64,000 nt of DNA from Geosiphon pyriformis (GCA_016748015.1 JAAOMT010000512.1:1737598-1801597), one strand, 5' to 3'. Positions 40,967-55,095 are shown, numbered from the stretch's first letter. Translations and numbers: made by a program. Notes: generated from the sequence alone by a model not told the origin.

Positions 40967-42391
40967 CTAAAATATAACATCCTCGTCATCTGCATCTCTT
41001 AAAATATCTGCTGCAGGTGCTACTCCAGCTTTTGGAGAATCTAGGAAAATATATATGCAAAAGCGTTAGATAAATCTTCAAGCCTCAGAAAATCATTCAT
41101 TCCGACCTTCACCATCATCTCCCAAGAGCGCTGCCAGTTGATCTTTCTCCTTATCTGCGGCTGCAAGATCTTTCTTCTTTTTGCCCTGCACCTTTTTTAA
41201 TCTAAAAATTTAAACAACAATTCTAATAAGGTCGATAAGAAAGTAGTTCCTCAAAAAACATTGATCATACCGAAAGAACTCCTCACGATCTTGTTCGTCC
41301 AATTCAGAGGTAATATATTTGAGTGTATTTTCAATTCTTGGAATGATAACATGTTCAATTGCGTTTACACGACGATTCGTTACTTTAATTACTTCATCCA
41401 AAATCACGAAGGCCGTCTTAAATATTTAATTTTAGAAAATGTAAGCAACTCCCACTATGAATTCTAAAACCTTAATAAATTACCTGCAACGAAGCCAATT
41501 CTACCAACGTTTCTACAGCTTTTATATAGGTCTCCTTGCATTTCTGAATTTGTTGACCGCCACGTCCAAGACCCGTTAGTTCAAATGCTGATTAAAGAAA
41601 TAACGGAGAAGACAAATTATTAAATCTGTAAAAGCGAATATTTAATCGAGTAGCTCATCCTTACCATTTCCTCCCTCCAAATAACTTTCAAAAGCTGGCA
41701 ACATAACACCAGAAACGTTTTCTTGCTTCGTACGTACACGCAGTTGCGCGTTCTTTGCATTTTCTTGTACCTGATAACTAATCCCCAAATTTTATAGAAT
41801 TTATTCAAAACTTTTGCTCAAATAATGACGATGAGCGAAATATAGGTTCACCTAATATCTCCCGCAATATAAGTTACCTCAGCTAGAGAAAAAGAGGCTG
41901 TCTGCATTACCTTACCCATTTTTCGCTTTGCCTATCATGATAGAAGCAAAGATCAAATTGAAAAATGAAGTTAGATGTCAAAATTTCTTTATCGATTGAG
42001 AGACTATTTAACTTTAAGATGGGCTGCTTTTAATTTCAACAAAATAATAAAACATCCAAATTTAATTAATTCCTCATCAAAAAAGCTGATTAACCAAATT
42101 TATGTAAAATAAGAAAAATCACCCCTGATTCCTGAAATTACTTACCTCGTCAATCTTCTGCACAATGAGTCTGAACCTCTTAGTTAGAGCTTCACTCTTG
42201 CGTTTCAGCAAGCTATGGCCAGTTTGAGCGCCTTTCAACTTTGTTTTCATGGTAGTTAGTGCCCTAAGATAGCGCTCAGAATGAGTTTTCCATTTCTCAA
42301 TAGACTTTTTTAAGTAGATCCCAGCTCAGAAACTTTTAACTACTAACATGCGAGTTGGGAAAATACTCAATCTTGGACCAGTACCCGACAT
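40967..42391 (-). CDS. VMA8: V-type H+-ATPase subunit D
   Basis: Central-stalk subunit of the vacuolar proton pump; it couples ATP hydrolysis in V1 to rotation of the membrane rotor, on vacuole and other endomembranes. Eight exons: 42391-42348, 42263-42146, 41931-41852, 41777-41665, 41587-41484, 41416-41271, 41201-41113, 41040-40967, all with GT-AG introns (70-215 bases). The 255-residue product is the normal length. Start [15 protein letters not shown] and [19 protein letters not shown] are family hallmarks, as are [30 protein letters not shown] and [20 protein letters not shown] near the C-terminus, followed by a Lys-rich helix and an acidic DADDED tail. The helices before and after the middle form the coiled-coil shaft. 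The gene appears intact. Confidence 0.97.
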
Positions 42392-44589
42392 TTTAAAGTA
42401 GTGAAGTTCCGAATCAAAAATTTCAAGATCTATCGATTTTATTACGTGAAATAAAATCTATTCATTAATTCTAAAAATAACCATTAAGTTTTTATTGACC
42501 TGATTGTTCAAAAGCATTAAAAGCTATTAATAGCTAAGAAGTTATAATTTACGTTGCATGACTTTTTTTATTTAGTACTTGACAAACTATTTTTTGACTA
42601 AATCTGTTTAAAATTTACTATATTTGATTTTATTTAAATTTCAATAAAGTTAATTATAATAATTATGTATGGGGCATACTACATAGTGCCACAGACTATT
42701 TTCAGGAAGGGCTCAAAAAACGGACACCACAACATACATCGTAATATCCACATTTTACTTAATTATTCAATACCTCCAAAAATAATAAGCAAAATAAGAA
42801 ATTAAGATTATTTTGATATTTCAAATTAGGCTTTTATTTAAGTTAGTTACTGCTACAGCACAAGATTTCAGTAATATAATTACATTTACATAAAATAAAA
42901 TAATCTTACTAAAATTAACATACATAAAGTTTTATTGATTATATTTGGTACTATATTCTTTAGTTGAAAAGATAAACATTATGTTGTAAAGGAGTATGAC
43001 ACGAATTATTGTTACATGATCTTTTGGACAGCCTGAAATAGATCTTTATCATTTTAATCATCTCAATAACCTTATTAACAATTATCTTTTAAAAATTAAT
43101 ATTTAAGTATTAATAAATATATCTTTTATGCAAGTATAATTACCGAAAAAGCTTTTTTTTACCAAACTTACTAATAATTGATAAAATAGTTAACATTTTA
43201 AAATAAGATATTTAAGAAATATACTTTGTTGAAAATTTTAATATAAAAAAAAACCATAAAAAACTCCAAAAAAATAAATTAATTAAAAAAGTTAATAATA
43301 TATAATATATAATATTTTTGATCTTTTGATCTTTTTCCATGTAAAGTTTTTGTTTTATTGTTATTATTAAATAATTGTTTGTTTTTTTGTAATAAATTTT
43401 ATAAACATTATTATTAAAGATTTTAGTTTTTTTTTTGAAATATTGTTAATGCCAAATTGTTATCAAATCTGTTGTTAATAAAAGTTGATAAATTTTTATT
43501 TGACTAATTAATTATTGAAATTAGTAGTTAATTAATTTTAAACAAAAACAATTATATAAAAAGTTTGATTTTTAAAGTAAATTTTTTTTAATTAATTGCT
43601 TAATTATAATTAATAGATTATTTTAAATTAAGATATATTTTTTCAAAAAAAAAACTTATTAAAAATTGAATTGTTTATCAAAAAATAAAAAATACCAAAA
43701 TAAATCTGTTATTATGTAAAAAAAAGTTAAACACTAAGTATTAAAAACTATTAAATTATTAAATCTCTGTTTTTTATACAAAAAACTCAAATTAAATAAT
43801 CTTCAAATTTTTAAAAATTACAAAATAATATTAAATTAGAAAACATAATTTAACAATTTTATTTGTAATAATATATAATATATTATTTTAATTTAGTTAA
43901 AATCAATTAGTTATTACCAATTAATAAAATAAATTATTATTAAAAAATCAAAATTTTTTTATAATTATTTTTTTAAAAATTAAAACATTTTTAATTAATA
44001 TTTTAAAATTAATTATTTTACAAATTTGTTTTTTTTTGTTTTTTTATATTATTAAAAAGTTTTTAATTAAAATTTTTTGTAAAAAAATTGATTTTTATTA
44101 CAAAATAACTATATATTATTAAAAAATCTACAGTTAAATATTTTTGTAAAAAAAATAACTTTTATTATAAAATAATTATACAAACTTATTAACACAAAAT
44201 TGGTTATTTTATTATAATAATATATACAGTCTAAAATATAAAAAATTACTTTAAAATAAATAACTTATTAAAAAATTAATAGTTTTTATTAATAATAAAA
44301 ATAGAAATAAAATTGGTATTAATAATACTGTTTTTATTTTATTATTATAATTTGTATTATATTTTTTTAAATACTTTTTTTGATAAAATTAAAAATATTT
44401 TAAATATTTTGATAAAATTATGAGTATTAAGCTTAAATTTGTTGATTTATAATAATATATTAATATATAATTTAAGATTTTTAAAGCTATTAAAACTATT
44501 TTTGTTTATTTTTTAAAAAACAATATTAAAATTATTTTTTTTGCCAATTAAAAACAAGTTTTTGCTTTTTATAATATGTTTATAACCAA
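42392..44589. other. A/T desert, first part
   Basis: From the VMA8 promoter region to the relic LTR. At 42665-42760 a short island (ATGGGGCATACTACATAGTG onward) has near-normal composition but no gene signal. From 43100 on it is about 90% A+T with low-complexity A and T runs. It may be the decayed body of the retroelement that ends in the relic LTR at 44590, but no coding match can be read. Confidence 0.5.
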
Positions 44590-45521
44590 TATTACTTATA
44601 AAAAAAGTTCAAAAAAATAGAAAAAACAGATTAAAAGAATAGACCAATAGAAAAATAGTATTCAATATGTAAACATATTTTTAAGAATATATATATTCAC
44701 AAAAAATAAATATATTCTCAAAAAATTATAATATATTGCTTAGAAATAAACACAGTTTTAGAAAATAATATAAAAAAAAGTAAGAATATATAAAATTTTG
44801 TATAATAGAATTTATGTATATATAACAATAATATTAAAAATAAAAAAAAAGACAAAAAACAATTTAAAATCTAATTTAAAACAATTTTAATTCACATTAA
44901 GACAAGTTTTTAATTAGTTAACAATAAATATTTATAATTTATTTCTTTTTTCAAAAGATAGTTTTTATACTTTAAAGTAGAATTATCTAAATATTAAATA
45001 AAATTATTGTTTTATTATCTAATTTATGTTATTCTTTTTATTAAATTAATATTCTTATTTTTCGACTTTATTAACAACTCATATTGATAGTATTTGCTAC
45101 TTAATTATACTAAACTAATAGCTTTTAATTATGATTATTGATAAAATAATAATTTTTTATTTTTTTTATTATTTTTTATTATTTATTTATTTTTGTTTTG
45201 TGTTATATACTAATTAATTAAAAAATTAAGCATTAAGATATTAATGTCAAAAATAGTCTGGTAAAAAACCTATGAAACAAGAGTAAAAACTTAAGGATAG
45301 CTTACCAAAAAAACATGACTGTTAAATTAAACCAATTTTTATATTGAAGAAAAAAATTCAGAAAAACAACTACTAATTAAATCTTTGTTTATTATACAAA
45401 AAACTCAACCAAACTCTTCAAATTTAAAATCTTTAAAAATCATCTACAGTATCATTAATTATTGAATATCAAGTTATAAGTTTGTTATTTATTCTAACAA
45501 CTCAAATAATCATCTGTAATA
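44590..45521 (+). repeat. Strongly A/T-decayed relic of a Ty3 LTR
   Basis: Aligns along its length with the Ty3-C LTR (7266-8160) in the same orientation. Corresponding landmarks: TATTACT start; AGACCAATAGAAAAATAGTA (7302: AGACCAATAAGCAAATAGTA); TTATGTATATATA at 44813; TCATATTGATAGTA at 45076; AATAGCTTTTAATTATG at 45117 (AATAGCTCTTGATCATG); AGTCTGGTAAAAAACC at 45254; GATAGCTTACCA at 45295; TTTATTATACAAAAAACTCAAC at 45397; and CAAATAATCATCTGTAATA at the end (CAAATAATCATTTGTAACA). Almost all changes replace C or G by T or A. Confidence 0.8.
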
Positions 45522-48480
45522 TCAAGTTAATTAACTTATTTTTTGGCTATATAATTTTTAAATTAATAATTTGGTTTTTTAAATTAATAATTTTTTATTA
45601 TTATTTTTAAGTTATAAAAATTTTTTAATGAAACAATTATTAAAATTAATATTTTATATAAAAATTATTTTTAACAAAAAAATATTAAATATTAAATATT
45701 AAAGTTTAAATTACTTAATTTTTGATTATAAAGATGTTTTTTATGGTTTTTTAAAGCAGTTTTTTAGGTTTTTTGCCATATTTAAAATTTTATTGATTAG
45801 TTTATTGGCTTAAATTTATATGTTAAAGTGGTTATTTTTGTTAAAATCTAATTTAATTCCTTTTAGTAATTTTATAAATGTAAAATATAAATATAAATTA
45901 ATTTTTTTGTTAAGTTTAATTGAATTTATAATAACAAAAATTGGGTTTTTAATAAATTTAGTTAATTTTTTTTAATTGTTAAAGTTAATTTTACTATAAA
46001 TATTAAAAATTTATTTTGTTTTTTTAAAAACTTAAATTAAGTATATTATTAATTTACTTTTTAAAAATAATACTTTTATATAAAATTATATAAAAACTAA
46101 TATTTATTATATTTACAATATTAAAAATAATAAAATATATGTATTAATTAAGAATTTTTAATAAGTAATATATATAATTAAAAACTTTTTATAAATATTT
46201 AAATCTATATTATATATAAATACTTAATTTAATTTTTTTATTTTATTATAATAAAAATACAAAATATTAATATATAACTTATTATATAATTTTTTTTTAA
46301 TTATAATAAATAATTTTTTATGTATAGCTTTTATAATATAAATATATAGTTTAATTAAAAACTTATTTATGTATTTAAAAGTTATATATAAATTAAAATA
46401 TTATTATTTGTAATAGTTAAATATAATATAAATTAACCAATAATAAAATAAAAATTATCAGATTATATAATATCAAATTTTTTAAAAATACCAATAAAAA
46501 TGCCAAAAATTTTAAAAATTTTAAGAATTTTAGGAAAAAATATAAAAATTATTAAGAATTTTAGAAATTTTGTATTATAAAAATTTATATATATATAATA
46601 ATATTATTAAAAGCAAAAAAAAACAATTAAATTTAATTTAATTTTTTACTAAATAACTTTAATAATTAAAAATTTAATATTTAAAAGAAATATTTATCTA
46701 ATAAAATTATTATTATAATTATTTAATATTTAAATTTTATAAATTACTAATTATTTTAGTTTTTTAGTATATATAATAAATTATATAATATATATTATAA
46801 ATAAAATACTTTATATTGTCAATATTATTGTATTTTTTAATTTTAATAAATTTTTTATAAACTAAAAAAAATAATAAAACAATAATATTATTAACAAGTT
46901 TATTTATATATTTATTTTTATAAATACTCTAATAATAATATTAAATTTAAATTAAATAATATTAAATTTAAATTAAATAATATTTAATTTTTTATTATAA
47001 TATTTATAACATATTTTTTTTTAATCAATTATAATTGCAAAAATTAAATATCAACAAAGTTTTATTAGAAATATAAATAGTTAAAACTATGTAATTATTT
47101 AAGCTTATTAAAATTCTGCTAAAAAATAAAACATATTAGCAAACATAAAAATTAAACTTTCTATTTTGATGTTAATATTCAAATTCAAATCAGCAAAAAA
47201 ATACTAAAATATTGTTTAGTATTTTATAAATATTTAAATTTCTTAAAAAATTATTAGTAAATACATTAATAATATTAAATTTTATTTTTTTTAAATACTT
47301 ATAAATTATATAAAAATTATTAAAATTATATATATTAAACAGATAAAAACCACAAAATAAGACTGTATTAATATTTAATATCTTTTTATTATTTAAGAAT
47401 TTAATTGCTAATTTGAATTAAATAAATAGAAAAATCTTTAAAATTCGGTTTTTTTTAATATATAATTTATATTTAATATTTATTATAATAATTAATAAAA
47501 TTTTATTATAAATACAAAAAAATTATATATATTATGTATATATATTATTTAATTATTTTTATAAAATAATTATTTAAAAATAAAATAAATAAATAATTTT
47601 TATATAATTTATTCAATTTATTTTTAAAAATATTAATATTTTTTTAATTTAATATACAAAACAAAAAAGAATATTAAGTAATTTAATAATTAAAATAATT
47701 AAAATACCAATAAACTTAACAATAAATTTAATTAAAACCAATACAATTAACTTAAATTTCAAAAAACTAATTTAAGACCAATTATAACAATATAATAAAA
47801 ACAGTAAAAAATACAACAGTAAAAAAAACCAATAAAACAAAAATCTTAATATAATAAACTTAAATTATGTATTGTAATTAATATAACTATTATAAAATTA
47901 ATATAAACACTAAAAATTAGATAAAATTAATATTTTATTTTTTACATAAAAAAAAACAAACTTTAAAAAAAAAAACTTTTTTAATATTTTAAAAAAATTG
48001 CTTGTTTTAAGTAAAAAAAAAATTATTTTTTTAACCATTTAAACAGATGTAAAAAAAGTAGTAAAAAAAAACAGTTTTATTAATTTGTTATTAAAGATTT
48101 TAAAATTTTTTATAATAATAATAATTATATTAAAATTAATTATTTGTTGTTTAAAAAAGATTTTAAATAAAAAATAAACTTTTATTTAAAGCCAAAAACA
48201 GTGTTTTAATAGTAACCAAAGATCACTTTGATTTTATATTACTTAAAAAAAATATTATTTAATTGTTTATATTTAAAAAAAGCTTTTTAACTATTAAAAC
48301 TAAGAAAAAAAATATCAAAAATAATAATTACAACTATTTTACTTTTTGTTTTAAATGTAATTTTTAAAATAAGAAAAAAAAAGTTTTTTATTTTTTTAAT
48401 TGTAAATATTATAATTTGTTATTAATTATTTTTGTATTTAATTAAAATATAATTATTATTTATCAAATTAAAATTTATAA
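45522..48480. other. A/T desert, second part
   Basis: About 3 kb at more than 90% A+T. At 46570-46640 the string TTATATATATATAATAATATTATTAAAAG followed by AAAAAAAAACAATT (cited in two parts) resembles the TATA and leader region of the Ty3 LTRs, so a second relic LTR may lie at about 46,100-47,000, but the ends cannot be fixed. Short direct repeats such as TTAAATTTAAATTAAATAAT (46940-46985) occur. No gene is visible. Confidence 0.5.
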
Positions 48481-49025
48481 AAACATAAAATAATTTAATA
48501 AATAATTTTTTTATGTTAAATACAATGTTAAATAAAAAAAAATTATGTTTATTGCCAATTGCTATTTTATCAGTTATACCAGTTATTACAATGCTTATGC
48601 AATTTACTACATATATTAAAGCATATGTGTTTAAATTTTAACAATTGTAATAACAATAAAAATCCAAAAAAAATTTGTAATTCTGTGTTGATTCATTCCA
48701 TTTTGGTTGAACTAATGTTGTGCTTAAAGTTTACAAGTTTTTATTTGAAATGATAATTAATCAGTTTTGCTATCTTACATCCACACTTTTGCATCAAATC
48801 TTACATTTTGCGCTTCTGAAACTATATACATCACCATATTAATTCTGACCCTTTTTCTTATATACTTTATACTTTTCCAAAAGCAGAATGGTATGGTGAT
48901 GAATACCCCAATGTTCCGACCTGTATCATTTTATGCATGTTTTATCGCGAAATTTGAATCTATCTACCCAATTTTTTGTGTAAATGTCTAATTATTCTTG
49001 TAAGTATGCACATCTGAGTCGTTAT
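48481..49025. other. Transition from desert to symplekin 3' flank
   Basis: Composition returns to normal from about 48,740. Two short plus-strand frames (48559-48753 and 48767-48991) show no motif I recognise. The second overlaps the likely 3' untranslated region of the minus-strand symplekin gene. No gene is supported. Confidence 0.4.
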
Positions 49026-52000
49026 TTATCCATTTATCTCGAGTAGATTGGAAAGGTGGGGCATTCGATTTCGTCGCTGATTCTCACTCCACGTGCTTTT
49101 CACGTGACGTGAAAGAGGTTCTTTGAAAGATGGCTCCTGTTGTAGGACTTCTTGTAATTTGTCGGTGGGTAGTTGTGAGAGTACGGCGAGAGAGTTGGGT
49201 TGTGTTACCTAAAAATGTGTGTTAAGTGTCAATTGATTAGGGTATTTTTGATCCAAACAAAATCAAATAGATTTACAATAATGAGTCTTTCATTTACCTT
49301 ACAGCAAGCAATGAAGCCTTTCCACACTTTTGGTTTATCCCATACTTTTTTCGTGATTAAACGCGATAGCAGGCTTGTTACGAAACCGGCAAGGCTTTTG
49401 TACTTTTGTACGCTATCCATCAACTGTTCATTACAAATCATCAAGATTTGTCAGATCTAATGTAATAAAAGAATCAAAACCTCTTTTTTTTTTTTAGAAG
49501 GGTTACATACCGTCCTCATTAATAAATTAGGTATATCGGGCTGGTCGACCAATTGTTGAAGTACAACGGCTAGTACCTCTGACTTAAAGATGTGGGCTAT
49601 TGAAATGCAAATGCGAACCGCTAAGATGGATCATAAGACAAAAATAATCAATACTGTATTAGACATAACAAAAAACTTTGTAGATTCTATATGGTATTAA
49701 GAAATCCAAACTAGGAATAAAATAAGTGATTACCTTCGGCCAACTTGGACAATGGAACTTCAGAGTCCATATGATGTAAAGCGACCAGTAGTTCAGTTGG
49801 TGTTAGTCGAGCTGTATTGGCGTTACCATTTGAATTGGATATGTTGTAGGTGGATGTATTGTTCTGATTTCGTGCACCTTGCGAGGATCCAGCACCAGAG
49901 GAAGCATTCTGTAACGATCCAGAAAGGATCCTGACAAAGACTTCCCTAACAGTTCTTTTTTGAGATTCAGAGCCATCCAGAAGATTAAGAACTTTCGGAA
50001 GATTGCGAATTATTTCATCCTGTTCATACAAATTAATCGAGAATAAAAACAGATATAAAGAGATGGATTATTAACCATTCCCAAATCGAAAAACCATAAT
50101 TTTAGACCCTTTTGATTTCGTGATTTACCTTCTCTAAACCAGATATAATTGGAATCAAAAATCGAGAATCCAAGTTTCTTTCGGTCATGGCTAATTTGAC
50201 TGTATTTACCAGTTGGGGGGATGGCCTTACTGTTTATCATGAGAAGATGGTTAAGAATCACGTGTATATTACATCGAAAAGCAAATTAAGGCGCAGTATA
50301 ATGCTATTTCACATAGGCATATCTTACCTTTTTCGGTCAAGATTATCACAAACTTCAATGCCATGTTAACACATCCATCGGGGAAATTACGTATGAGTGA
50401 TAATAATTTGGGGGAATTAGACCCAATTGATTTAATAACCGGATTCATGCGCTCCATGACCAATCTTCGGTTCAATTGTGGAGCTTTTTCATATACCCAG
50501 AAAAGCCTTTTGTTTAAAAAGAGCCGGCAGAGTAAGAAAAAATGTAATAATTTATACAAGGGAAACCAAAATCTGAACTGAATAATATCATTTAACATCC
50601 AACGAGCTAACGTATTAATAAATACATACTCATTTAATAATTCATGCTTTTTGGCACATAAAGTGAAATATAGCTCTAAATGTCTGACGACTTCTGACTC
50701 CGTCCATTCAGTATGTTCTGGAACATTTGTGGCCGCAGAAGTCGTGACGACCCCATGGGTTTCCAGTATATTAGGATCAATCTTCATATTTTCCAGTTGG
50801 GAAACCTGGTTATTCACATGTGCAGTCGATGATGATATTGAATCATGTTCAATAGCCGTTGATCTAAGATGGTAATGATAATCATATGATGGTGATGGCA
50901 TTTCTTGACAAAGAGATCGGAGCGACTCCAATGCGAATGATTCAATGGCAGCTCCGGTTGAACTATTATCATGTAGCCATTGTTTGAGCGCGATAATGGC
51001 CGAGGAGCGCGTTGGCCTATCTTTTAGCATACGAAGATAAGCGAAAAAGCCTCGTTAAATTTATGAACCACAGAAATAGTGTAGCTTTTGTCTCATTATT
51101 ACCTTTATGTATGCAATAATTGAGGAGAATTTTCAAACAAAATTGTCGTGCAGGTGGCCGCATTTCGATTAAGAGGCGTAGCGTCGAGAATCCGAGTTGC
51201 ATCCTGTTTTAGTTGAAGTTGTTTCCCATAATAAAAAATCGGCAGACTTTCAACGTAATTCGAAATTTTACATACCTATCCGGATCATTACAATAAATTT
51301 TTATACGATCCACAACATCTTCCGGCAATTCCGGTATGTCCAACAAAAAGTTGGTGAAGGTTTGGTCTTTGGCATCCAATGCTGGCATGGCACTATCCAA
51401 CAATCGGCGAAGCCAGATCGCATAATTGGGACGCTGTTTTTTCGTGCATCCCGAGGGAAATCGAGAAATTTGCCGGTAATAAATCAAATGCAAATTGAAT
51501 TAGATGAATAGGTTGAAATTTCATCCCCTATCAATAGATCATTGTGGTTGGGCACTCAAGAAAAATTCTTGATAGTAAAGGGAAAACTCACATATGAAGA
51601 ACTATTTCGTAGCATTACATCGTCATGATACCATTCTTCGTATAGCCAAGTTAATGCCAATTCCATCCTGTGGTGGCATAAAAACATTCGATGTGAAAGT
51701 AGGATAAATAAATAAGTGGCTTGAAAAGAAATAATTACATATTTAAATCTATTCTTCAATATATGAAATTTATGGTTTAATTCTGTGTTCATGTTTATTT
51801 CTACGAACCTGCCTCGAAAATCTTCAAGCAAATATTTCACCATTAATTCTCTCAATTCATCATTTTTCTCATTTGCTTTGAAAATATTGATTACTTCAAC
51901 ATCACCTGCCCCACTTATATAATCTATGCCCTCCGTATTTGTATCATAATTTGCCTTTATTTTGACATCGATGATGCTGTCAGATTCGATTTTAACATCT

Positions 52001-52669
52001 AGATCAGACATATCCGCAATTTTTTGCGGTGGTGACTTTGGAGAACTTTTTTCCTCAAGTTCCCAATCTGTGTTGAGCCCTCTAGTTAAAAGTCTAGATA
52101 TTACCATCATCCATTGTCCTTTTGATATCCCCGAACTTTGGGACAATTGCGTCACCGCTGTCTGCATAACACTATTATCAATTTTTGTTAGGGATCCCGT
52201 AGGGAGTTTGCTTTCGGCATTAAAAATGTTTTTTACTCGTGTCTTCATCAGGGAGCGACACAATTCATGTGGTAAAGGTTCTGGAGGTGGAAGAGAATAA
52301 GGTTGAATCTTAAAAGTTTGTACGGGTCTCCCTGAAGGAATAGTTAACTGATTAGGCTCAGCCTGTTGTATATTAGATTGTTTTGTTATATCAACTGTTT
52401 TTGATAAGGCTGTTTCGGTTTGGGATATAACATCAGCCTCAATATTTTTTAATTGAGATGCCTCTTCAACAGTTGTGACTGACGGCATCTCAACCTTTGG
52501 TGTTATTGAGACAGTTAGTGATTCTTCCTGTAGTTTAACTTGGTTTGGGTCAATTTTAAAAGGAGGTGTGGGGGTAAAAGGCAACGATACTCTTGATTCC
52601 GATAAAGGGAGAGGTTGGGGTAATAGGGTCACGTTCGTAGGTTGAATAAAGGTTGAGGCAACCGTGGCG

Positions 52670-52720
<51 letters not shown>

Positions 52721-55095
52721 AGAGGAGGCGGTGGGGGATACTTTAGGACAGATTTAGGAGGTGTTGGAGGTTTCCCAGCAGTTGAAGGAGTTGGAGATCT
52801 AGATGTCAAAGGGACAGGACTTTGAGCTTTGGTATCAGCAATAGATGCTCTTATCCTGGGATCACGAAGTCTATTATCACGTTTAGGTAAACTTGTCTTG
52901 GTAATCGGAGGCGTAGCCGGTAAATTGGAAGTTTGAGTGAACTTTTATAGGAAAAATAATTATTTAGCCTTGATAAATTTTGGAATATCCAAAGAGTTTT
53001 GAATAGCAAATATTTGAAGCATGCCATAATTGCTTGATTTAGCCGTTCAGGAGTGACCGTTTGCAAAGCCATCATAATTATTTCCACAACCAATTGAAGG
53101 GGAAATCGCGTAACGTCAATCTGACTTAATAAGGCATGTGTTGATCGTTAAGCAATAATATTAATAGTTCGAGAAAACAAATATAGTGTGTTTCCGAAAA
53201 GGATATTATTCAGGTTTAGCGAGTTACTAGTATCATTTCCTTCTAATCGCTGTCTTTTCGCAGACTCAGATTGTGTTGATGCCCATTCCCTTTTAAGAGA
53301 ACTCCGACCATCAGTAATCTGGGGCGGCAGCAATGAGCGGAATTGTTTAGGAAATTGAGTAAGCTCTTGCTTTCCTCCCATAGCAATTAAAGTATCAAAA
53401 ATTTGCATAGCAAACGGGGAAGAAGGTTGGGCTCTAAAAACATGGAAAAGAGAATACCCGTTAATTAGAAATCAGAGAATTTTCGCTAGTAAATATATTA
53501 AAGTTAAGTCATCAATATTACTTTAATAATGATAACAGCTGAACTTTGATCGTTTTTTCCACGCTATTCATCTGTATTTCGCCAAGGTGCTTTGGAGGGT
53601 TTAGAGTCCATGCATTCAGCATAGTCACAACATTTTCAATATATTGTGGGCGAGCTCTTAAAATGGGGCCCAAGCAATTGATAATGGCTGTTATAACATT
53701 GCTTGATCTACAAAAAAAAATGTTTGAAATCAATTAAATACTATCAAAGGGTCCAAAAAGCAGAACATTATCAAAAATGATTACTCACTCCTTACGTAAC
53801 AGCAAGAGCATTGAATGAAGGATAGATATTGCCTCTTGTTCAATCAAATGAGGGTTTAATACAGGATGAGAGGGGGAACATAAGGAGACAGATACATCAT
53901 CGTATTGTCTCATCTTAGGGATTAGATGGAGGAAATATATGAATGCCTGAATAATCGTGGCAAAATGCTTTTGATAAATTAGGCATTCTCCAAAAAACCA
54001 TACCATTGAATCGTGGACACGGCGTGATTGTACAATAACCACAACTTGTAAATACTTTATGACACAGGCTTTGATTCCGTCGATTGAACTTGAAATGCCC
54101 AATAAAGAAATTATTTTGTTTTTTATTTCGGCCGCAGATTCCCATGCCTGTAGCCCGTTTGTTTGCCTTTTATTGCATCTATGATGATGGATGTGTGCGA
54201 AGATCAGCAAACAACAGGTTGGGGTAGCAATAGATGCAAGTTTGGGAGATTTTAGTTTTCAAATCAAAATAATAAATCGAATTATCACTAAGGAGACTAG
54301 CAATTGGAGAAGTGACTAGACTCACATCGTTCTGAATAGGAATGGGTATATACTGGCGTTGCACAGGATGGTCTTCTTTATAACGAGAGCGGTTTGATCG
54401 TTTTTTATTAAACTCTCTAAGATTGGCAAGGCATTTGATAATACTTATGAAAATATTTAAATTTGACAATAAAGTTAAGGTTCAATAGCTTTGATATCAG
54501 ATTTTGATGAAAATACGCGTATTCCTTTGAGTTTTTATAAATGACCCAAAAATTAACACCAAACTCCAACCAATTTGATTAACTATTTTTTGGATAAAAG
54601 ATTTCACTATAATAATAAAATTCCCAAATATTTTCGCGTTATTTTTTTGTTATTTCCCTCTAATGTGAGAGTAGAGAAAAAATCCACCATTTGATCTTAT
54701 TATTTTGCTTTGATCAGATCTGTAAAGAGCTTGATGAAAATTATTGGATTGTCTCAATTGGATACTAAATGTAAAGAAATCGTGGAAAGCCCATATATCA
54801 CAAAGCAGATCAATTTCCACCTTTAAAAAAGGATACACGACTCGCGTTGTTCCCAGGTGAATGGAGCTCTGGATAACAGATACTCAAGAAAACCCACAGC
54901 CCACTCACGTATTTGTTCGTTTGAAGCGCGAACAAAATTTAACGCAGCAGTCAACTGTGGTTCAAATAGATCGGAACGACCTTCGACCAGTTGCTCAAAA
55001 GCACATAATGACTCTAGTATTGTTTTTGCATCTGAGCTAGGGTCAGCTGCGATGTTGAGCAAAGTCGCTACTTGAGCTTCGGTCGAGGAAGCCAT
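49026..55095 (-). CDS. PTA1: Symplekin/PTA1, scaffold of mRNA 3'-end processing
   Basis: Scaffold of the cleavage and polyadenylation complex in the nucleus. Many exons; clear ones: 55095-54837, 54443-54326, 54178-54004, 53913-53789, 53707-53522, from 53433, then a part to 51809, 51667-51592, 51433-51276, 51203-51103, 51020-50630, 50506-50328, about 50226-50130, parts to 49711 and 49444, and the last from about 49209 to the stop at 49026. The N-terminus (ALNFVRASNEQIREWAVGFL) and IKNKIISLL, VITAIINCLGPILRARPQ form the HEAT-like scaffold. A Pro/Thr-rich linker holds 17 GTA units coding poly-Thr. The C-terminal symplekin domain has LTWLYEEWY, DSRFLIPIISGLEK, EIIRNLPKVLNLLDG and VWDKPKVWKGFIACCK, ending QRRNRMPHLSNLLEING. 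Two boundaries (near 53150 and 52940) lack an evident GT donor. Length about 1,150 residues by estimate, nearer animal symplekin than yeast Pta1. Confidence 0.93.
52670..52720. repeat. (GTA)17 microsatellite in symplekin coding sequence
   Basis: Uninterrupted GTA repeats; on the minus strand ACT codons for Thr. It lies in a Pro/Thr-rich linker between the N-terminal HEAT-like part and the C-terminal symplekin domain, so length change keeps frame. Confidence 0.9.

Noticed and set aside
42400-48500. A/T desert as a mitochondrial insert or a centromere
   Set aside because: No mitochondrial gene or tRNA can be read, no satellite period is visible, and part of it aligns with a Ty3 LTR.
49094-49112. 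CACGTGACGTG as a CLEAR-type regulatory site
   Set aside because: It lies in the last coding exon of symplekin and is explained by the codons there.
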